Shown here piece by piece: positions 41,677-45,759 of a stretch of DNA of 45,759 bases. Source of the stretch: Oscillibacter sp. (GTDB lineage: Bacteria > Bacillota > Clostridia > Oscillospirales > Oscillospiraceae); contig JAFXQD010000098.1 of assembly GCA_017527365.1 (NCBI GenBank), forward strand, positions 1 through 45,759. The letters run 5' to 3'. The notes below the pieces were generated by a model, which worked only from the letters and a program-made list of their open reading frames with translations, was not told the DNA's origin and made no database searches. A program made the position numbers and the translations under genes. Numbering within the stretch: the first letter of the stretch is position 1; each line of letters begins with the position of its first letter.

Positions 41677-43344
41677 ATGCGTTCCGATATTGAGATTGCG
41701 CAGTCGGCGGAAATGCGTCCCGTGCGGGAAATCGCCGCGCTTGCCGGGGTTGACGAAAAGTATTTGGAGCTATACGGCAACTACAAGGCGAAAATTGACT
41801 ATCGGCTTTTGCGGGAGACGGACAGAGCCGACGGAAAGCTGATTCTCGTCACGGCGATTAACCCCACGCCCGCCGGGGAGGGCAAGACTACGACGACCGT
41901 CGGGCTTGCCGACGCCCTGCGGCGGCTGGGCAAAAACGCGGTCGTGGCGTTGCGGGAGCCGTCGCTGGGGCCCGTGTTCGGCGTGAAGGGCGGCGCCGCC
42001 GGGGGCGGCTACGCGCAAGTGGTGCCCATGGAGGACATCAACCTTCACTTTACGGGCGACTTCCACGCAATCGGCGCGGCGAACAACCTGCTTGCCGCCA
42101 TGCTTGACAACCACATCCAGCAGGGCAACGCCCTCGGAATCGACGCAAAGCGCATTGCGTGGAGGCGCTGCGTTGACATGAACGACCGCCAGTTACGGAA
42201 CATCGTGGACGGGCTCGGCGGGCGTATGCAGGGCGTGCCCCGCGAGGACGGCTTTGACATCACGGTGGCAAGCGAGGTTATGGCGGTTCTGTGCCTCTCC
42301 GACAGCATTCCCGACCTGAAAGCCCGCCTTGGGCGCATGGTGGTTGCGTACACGTTCGACGGCAAGCCCGTCACGGCGTCCGACCTCAAAGCCGACGGCG
42401 CCATGACGGCGTTGCTCAAGGACGCGCTCAAGCCGAACTTAGTCCAGACGCTGGAGGGGACGCCCGCCTTTATCCACGGCGGCCCGTTCGCCAACATCGC
42501 CCACGGTTGCAACTCCGTCATGGCGACGCGCATGGCGTTGAAGCTCGGCGACTACGCCGTGACGGAAGCGGGGTTCGGCGCCGACCTCGGCGCGGAGAAG
42601 TTCTTCGACATTAAGTGCCGTTGCGCCGGATTGAAGCCCGACGCCGTCGTGCTCGTGGCGACCGTCCGCGCCCTCAAACATCACGGCGGCGCGGCGAAAA
42701 GCGAGTTGAACCGCGAAAACCTCCCCGCGCTCAAAGCCGGGCTTCCCAACCTGCTCCGCCACGCCGCCAATATCCGCGGCGTGTTCGGCTTGCCGTGCGT
42801 CGCGGCCATCAACGCCTTCCCGACCGACACCCCGGCGGAACTCGAACTCTTGCGCGGGGAGTGCCAAAACGCGGGAATCCGCGTCGCGTTGAGCGAGGTT
42901 TGGGCGAAAGGCGGCGCGGGCGGCGTCGCGCTGGCGGAAGAGGTTCTCAAACTCTGCGAGGCGGAGAATCATTTCCGGTTCGCCTACGACGCGCAAGAGC
43001 CGATACAGGACAAGCTCAACCACATTGTGCGGCGCGTGTACGGCGGCGCGGAAGCGGTTCTGACGCCGACGGCGCGGAAGCAGGCGCAGGAGCTTGACGC
43101 GTTAGGCTACGGCGCGGCGCCGATTTGCATGGCGAAAACGCAGTATTCGCTCTCCGACGACCCGTCGCTGTTAGGAGCCCCGGAGGGCTTCGCGGTCACG
43201 GTGCGCAACCTGAAAGTAAGCGCGGGCGCGGGCTTCCTTGTCGCGCTGACGGGCGAAATCCTGACCATGCCCGGACTGCCCAAGTCCCCCGCCGCCGAAC
43301 GCATTGACGTGGACGAAACCGGACGCATTAGCGGATTGTTCTAA
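41677..43344 (+). CDS. fhs: Formate-tetrahydrofolate ligase
   Basis: The enzyme joins formate to tetrahydrofolate using ATP, giving 10-formyl-THF; in acetogens it belongs to the methyl branch of the Wood-Ljungdahl pathway, and in other anaerobes it feeds purine synthesis. The ATP loop [19 protein letters not shown] lies near residue 63. [18 protein letters not shown], then [13 protein letters not shown], and [19 protein letters not shown] follow in order. The 555 residues are full length and the ending RISGLF is normal. AAAGGGGGAAAA precedes the ATG. It is monocistronic. No other pathway genes are in the window apart from the cyclo-ligase. Confidence 0.97.
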   Translation: MRSDIEIAQSAEMRPVREIAALAGVDEKYLELYGNYKAKIDYRLLRETDRADGKLILVTAINPTPAGEGKTTTTVGLADALRRLGKNAVVALREPSLGPVFGVKGGAAGGGYAQVVPMEDINLHFTGDFHAIGAANNLLAAMLDNHIQQGNALGIDAKRIAWRRCVDMNDRQLRNIVDGLGGRMQGVPREDGFDITVASEVMAVLCLSDSIPDLKARLGRMVVAYTFDGKPVTASDLKADGAMTALLKDALKPNLVQTLEGTPAFIHGGPFANIAHGCNSVMATRMALKLGDYAVTEAGFGADLGAEKFFDIKCRCAGLKPDAVVLVATVRALKHHGGAAKSELNRENLPALKAGLPNLLRHAANIRGVFGLPCVAAINAFPTDTPAELELLRGECQNAGIRVALSEVWAKGGAGGVALAEEVLKLCEAENHFRFAYDAQEPIQDKLNHIVRRVYGGAEAVLTPTARKQAQELDALGYGAAPICMAKTQYSLSDDPSLLGAPEGFAVTVRNLKVSAGAGFLVALTGEILTMPGLPKSPAAERIDVDETGRISGLF

Positions 43345-43358
43345 GATTGCCCTGTTTT

Positions 43359-43391
43359 CCCCTGTCCCGCGAGGACAGGGGCGTTTTTTTT
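43359..43391 (+). terminator. Rho-independent terminator of fhs
   Basis: A 9-bp stem CCCCTGTCC/GGACAGGGG with a short loop is followed by CG and eight T residues. Confidence 0.92.
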
Positions 43392-43406
43392 GCGCGTATG
43401 CGACAG

Positions 43407-43440
43407 CCCCCGCCCTTTCCGGTATCGGAAAAGGCGGGGG
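43407..43440 (-). terminator. Stem-loop beyond hepT, merging with a degenerate CRISPR repeat
   Basis: CCCCCGCC(C)TTTCCG pairs with CGGAAAAGGCGGGGG around GTAT (about 14 bp). It lies downstream of hepT in the minus direction and could end transcripts coming from the array. Its right arm supplies the GGGGG that replaces GTTTT at the edge of the outer repeat. Confidence 0.55.
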
Positions 43441-43465
43441 TAATCCCTCATAGGGAAGGTATGAC
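43436..43465 (-). repeat. Degenerate CRISPR-type repeat, outer copy (R1)
   Basis: The core TAATCCCTCATAGGGAAGG plus TATGA matches the repeats at 44222 and 44293, but the first five bases GTTTT are GGGGG and the end GAAC is GACA. It lies about 18 nt beyond the hepT stop. Confidence 0.7.
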
Positions 43466-43482
43466 AACAACGAAAACGCGGC

Positions 43483-43830
43483 TTATTTTGACAAGAACTC
43501 GTTGCAAAAACTTTTCAAAGCCGGAATATCCGTCCGAATGGTATCCCATGTCGTTTGAAAACTAATGTCCGCGTAAGCGTGAGCGACGACGTTCCGCATA
43601 CCGCGAATCGCTTTCCACGGCATTTCGCTGTGGGCGGCGCGGAAGCCCTCGCTCAAATGTCCGGCAAGCTCGCCGATTTGCAAAATGCACATGGCGCAAG
43701 CGTTGCGGTAGACTTTATCGCTTGCGAACGCCTCGTAGCTGTCGCCAAAGCGCCGCACGGTTTCCTCAATATCGACGCAATAGGAAAGCATATGCTCCAA
43801 AATGGACTTATCGCGTTCCCGCTCTGGCAT
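43483..43830 (-). CDS. hepT: HEPN-domain toxin HepT (DUF86)
   Basis: A 115-residue all-helical HEPN protein of the HepT class, an RNase toxin. The active-site motif R-x4-H-x-Y is exact (RNVVAHAY, about residues 79-86), and the preceding CILQIGELAGHLSEGFR helix is characteristic. In studied HepT-MntA pairs the Tyr of this motif is AMPylated by MntA to silence the toxin. It is encoded downstream of mntA with a 23-nt overlap. The whole pair sits between two degenerate CRISPR-type repeats and is co-oriented with the array. Confidence 0.9.
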   Translation of the reverse strand: MPERERDKSILEHMLSYCVDIEETVRRFGDSYEAFASDKVYRNACAMCILQIGELAGHLSEGFRAAHSEMPWKAIRGMRNVVAHAYADISFQTTWDTIRTDIPALKSFCNEFLSK

Positions 43831-44119
43831 ACAGCAAAATCTCCTCTCGGCGAATGCGGCTTAGAAACCGTTCGTCCAGACTGTCGGAAGTCAAAAGGTC
43901 AACGTCCGCGCCCAACTTTTCCTGCAAGTCCAGACGCAGACCGGACAGCGCGAAAAATCCCCGCAAATTCCCCTGTTCAATCCTCAAATCCACGTCGCTT
44001 TCGGGGGTGGCGTCGCCCCGCGCATAGGAGCCGAACAGCCACGCCGCGCCAATGCCGTACCGGACGCCCAAATCCGTTACGGCGTTCCTGATTTCACGCA
44101 ATTCCAACACGCGTCGCAT
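43808..44119 (-). CDS. mntA: Nucleotidyltransferase antitoxin MntA
   Basis: A 103-residue minimal nucleotidyltransferase (MNT). The family motif G-S-x10-D-x-D is exact (GSYARGDATPESDVDL, about residues 30-45), with a third Asp expected in GADVDLLTS. It would neutralise HepT by AMP transfer. GAAGGGGG precedes the ATG at 44119. The start is only about 36 nt beyond the inner degenerate CRISPR repeat (44155-44184), and no separate promoter is evident in that gap, so it may depend on the array promoter at 44539-44567. Confidence 0.9.
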   Translation of the reverse strand: MRRVLELREIRNAVTDLGVRYGIGAAWLFGSYARGDATPESDVDLRIEQGNLRGFFALSGLRLDLQEKLGADVDLLTSDSLDERFLSRIRREEILLYARAGTR

Positions 44120-44154
44120 ATGGATACGCCCCCTTCAAGAAAACGGACGTATGG

Positions 44155-44322
44155 CGGGGAATCCCCCATAGGGAAGGTATGAACAAAGGCAATAGACTGG
44201 TAAGAATCCATGTTAGATTTGGTTTTAATCCCTCATAGGGAAGGTATGAACCCAAAAAAAACTGTCTTCCACGTTGTCCCCTCTGCCTCTTCGTTTTAAT
44301 CCCTCATAGGGAAGGTATGAAC
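44155..44322 (-). CRISPR. CRISPR-like mini-array: three repeats, two spacers
   Basis: Two identical 30-nt repeats (44222-44251 and 44293-44322) and one degenerate copy (44155-44184) are separated by spacers of 41 nt (44252-44292) and 37 nt (44185-44221). On the plus strand the repeat begins GTTTTAATCCCTCATAGGG and ends GGTATGAAC; on the minus strand it ends GGGATTAAAAC, like the 5'-handle end of type I/III repeats. The internal CCCT/AGGG pairs form a small hairpin. The degenerate copy is farthest from the promoter, as expected of a trailer-end repeat. No cas gene is in the window, so this would be an orphan or remote array. Confidence 0.75.
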
Positions 44323-44538
44323 AACTGTAATTTCGCGGGGTGTAAAGGGATATATGCGGGCTTTCGGCGGATTTCATGCCTGAAAAGTCGGTCGGTTCCC
44401 GAACGCGAGAAGCCGCAAACCAGCATGGTTGCGCCATTTCTGAATTTCCAGTTCCTGCAAGCGACATCGACCGACTTTTTGACCCGTTTCCGCTCAAAAT
44501 CGGTTTACAGCGGTAAACGCCGCTCTTGGAATAATGCG
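44323..44538 (-). promoter_or_regulatory. Putative CRISPR leader region
   Basis: About 216 nt lie between the minus-strand promoter and the first perfect repeat, with no supported gene. The segment is less GC-rich than nearby genes. It contains AAAAGTCGGTCGG at 44383-44395 and its inverse, CGACCGACTTTTT, at 44468-44480. Confidence 0.45.
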
Positions 44539-44567
44539 ATTATAGCGGATTTTCGCCGCCTTGTCAA
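44539..44567 (-). promoter_or_regulatory. Perfect consensus promoter facing the array and TA genes
   Basis: On the minus strand TTGACA (44567-44562) and TATAAT (44544-44539) are exactly 17 bp apart. It is the only promoter in the window with both hexamers perfect, and it points into the repeats and then mntA-hepT. Confidence 0.75.
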
Positions 44568-44706
44568 GCCTTTTTTTGTGAAAACGCGTCGAAAAGACCG
44601 ACCGACTTTTTCCGCCATTGATAGAACGCCTGTTTTTTGCCCGGGAGTGATAATTGCGTTGCGCGGCGCATAGGAATAACCGATTTCAAGCGGGGAGGCG
44701 CGGGCA

Positions 44707-45711
44707 ATGGGAAAACGCGGTACGGTTTGGGCTGGGCTTTGTCTCGCGCTCTGTCTGACGCTGTGCGGTTGCGTCGCGGAACGCCCCGCGTCCGCCGGGG
44801 AGGACGCCGCCCCCGCGCCCGTGCCTACGTCCATACCCGGACGCGCCGCCGGAATCATGGAGGACGAAACCTTGCTGACCGTGGACGGGCGCGGCGTCCC
44901 GGCGTGGGAGTACCTTTACTGGCTGTCGCTGGCTTGCGACCGCGCACGGGGGCAGCCCGCGCCCGACTGGGAGGGCGTCCGGGAACAGGCGCTCATGAAC
45001 GCGGCGCTGTACAAGAGCGTGGAGGCGCTGGCGGAGCGTTGCGGCGTCGCGGCGGGCGCCGACGACGAAAGCGCGGTTGCCGAACGCTGGCGGCGGCGTT
45101 GCGCGGCGTATGGCGGGGAGGGCGGGTACTTGGAGGAAATCGCCCGCTACGGGCTGAACCGCGAACGGGCGGAAGCGCTGTTCCGCGTGGGCTTGCTCTA
45201 CGGGAAGTTGCGGGAGCTTTGCGCGGAGGGCGGCGCGTTCTCGCCCGACGCCGCCGAATTGGAAAAGCTGTCGCGGGAGAGCGGGGAAATCGTCGTTGAC
45301 CGCATTTTGTGCGCGGACGGCGACCGCGCCGCCGCCAAGCGGCGCGCCGAGGCGCTGTTTTCGCAGTTGAACGGCGCGTCGAACCAAGCCGCGCTGTTTT
45401 CGGAGCTGACATGGGAGGGGAGCGACCACAAGGGGCCGCGCACGTTGAAAGGGGGCGTGTTTCCGGAAAAGCTGGCGCGGGCGGCGCGGGAATTGCAAAT
45501 CGGGCAGATTTCCGGCATTATCGAGGCGGACGACGGCTTTTCGATTCTCCGCCGCCTTCCGCCCGAACGCGAAAGCCTGTTGGAAACGTGGCTGCGGCAT
45601 ACCGTCGAGGAGGCGGCGCGGGCGGCGGACGTGGAGCTGTCGGAGCGTTGCGCGTCGCTTGACGTTGCGGCGTTCTCCGCCGCGCTGGAAACCTTGCGAA
45701 ACGCGCCTTGA
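44707..45711 (+). CDS. PrsA/SurA-like lipoprotein with parvulin-type isomerase domain
   Basis: A 334-residue surface lipoprotein foldase. The signal peptide ends in a lipobox-like LCGC with Cys22 as the lipidation site. A SurA-N-like chaperone region runs over about 55-190 (LLTVDGRGVPAWEYLYWL). A weak parvulin domain spans about 195-300, with VDRILCADGDRAAAKRRAEA, KGGVFPEKLARAARELQIGQ and IEADDGFSILR. It is more divergent than classical PrsA, and usual active-site residues are not all visible, so chaperone activity is safer than isomerase activity. AGCGGGGAGG precedes the ATG at 44707. Confidence 0.75.
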   Translation: MGKRGTVWAGLCLALCLTLCGCVAERPASAGEDAAPAPVPTSIPGRAAGIMEDETLLTVDGRGVPAWEYLYWLSLACDRARGQPAPDWEGVREQALMNAALYKSVEALAERCGVAAGADDESAVAERWRRRCAAYGGEGGYLEEIARYGLNRERAEALFRVGLLYGKLRELCAEGGAFSPDAAELEKLSRESGEIVVDRILCADGDRAAAKRRAEALFSQLNGASNQAALFSELTWEGSDHKGPRTLKGGVFPEKLARAARELQIGQISGIIEADDGFSILRRLPPERESLLETWLRHTVEEAARAADVELSERCASLDVAAFSAALETLRNAP

Positions 45712-45759
45712 CGCCAAAACGCACGGTCTTACACAAAATCCCCCAAGAATGCGCCCGCT

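Overview
The window looks like the chromosome of a GC-rich, spore-forming, anaerobic Clostridia member, perhaps Oscillospirales-like (the rank is inference). The basis is a spoIIR gene, S-layer-homology (SLH) proteins, a complete Rnf complex in the clostridial order C-D-G-E-A-B, formate-tetrahydrofolate ligase, a GC-rich codon bias, AGGAGG-type ribosome sites and sigma-A promoters. No rRNA operon and no intact tRNA was recognised.

Region 1-2480 is a decayed integrated element. It holds a frameshifted tyrosine integrase, an intact excisionase-like gene, a 28-nt piece of a tRNA 3' end that could be an attachment site, and a broken DDE transposase. From 2484 the core genome begins: obgE-tsaE-tsaB, upp, a Uma2-type nuclease and, convergently, spoIIR. 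Then come a membrane-anchored flavin reductase with two FMN-binding domains, a HAD phosphatase overlapping 5-formyl-THF cyclo-ligase, an AGCS amino-acid symporter with a homocysteine methyltransferase, an SLH polysaccharide deacetylase, nrdR, a dipeptidase with a downstream unknown gene, nth, radC and an AlaX-like editing protein.

Region 20.3-25.8 kb is the Rnf operon with its own promoter and terminator. Region 25.9-33.5 kb is a five-gene minus-strand operon: MBL hydrolase, GAF/HD-GYP-like phosphohydrolase, FecR-domain protein with a long tandem repeat, CHASE2 adenylate/guanylate cyclase, and NHL-SLH surface protein. It reads as an envelope-sensing cyclic-nucleotide system with possible synthesis, degradation and surface components encoded together. 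A leucine-rich-repeat membrane protein, a rhomboid-like protein lacking a visible catalytic histidine, mnmA, an AI-2E-type permease, a lipid kinase, an N-terminally extended glycogen synthase and fhs follow.

Region 43.4-44.6 kb is the most unusual part. A CRISPR-like mini-array, with two perfect 30-nt repeats and two degenerate ones, lies downstream of a perfect consensus minus-strand promoter. A HepT-MntA (HEPN/nucleotidyltransferase) toxin-antitoxin pair sits between the two degenerate repeats in the same orientation. No cas gene is in the window. The window ends with a PrsA-like lipoprotein foldase.
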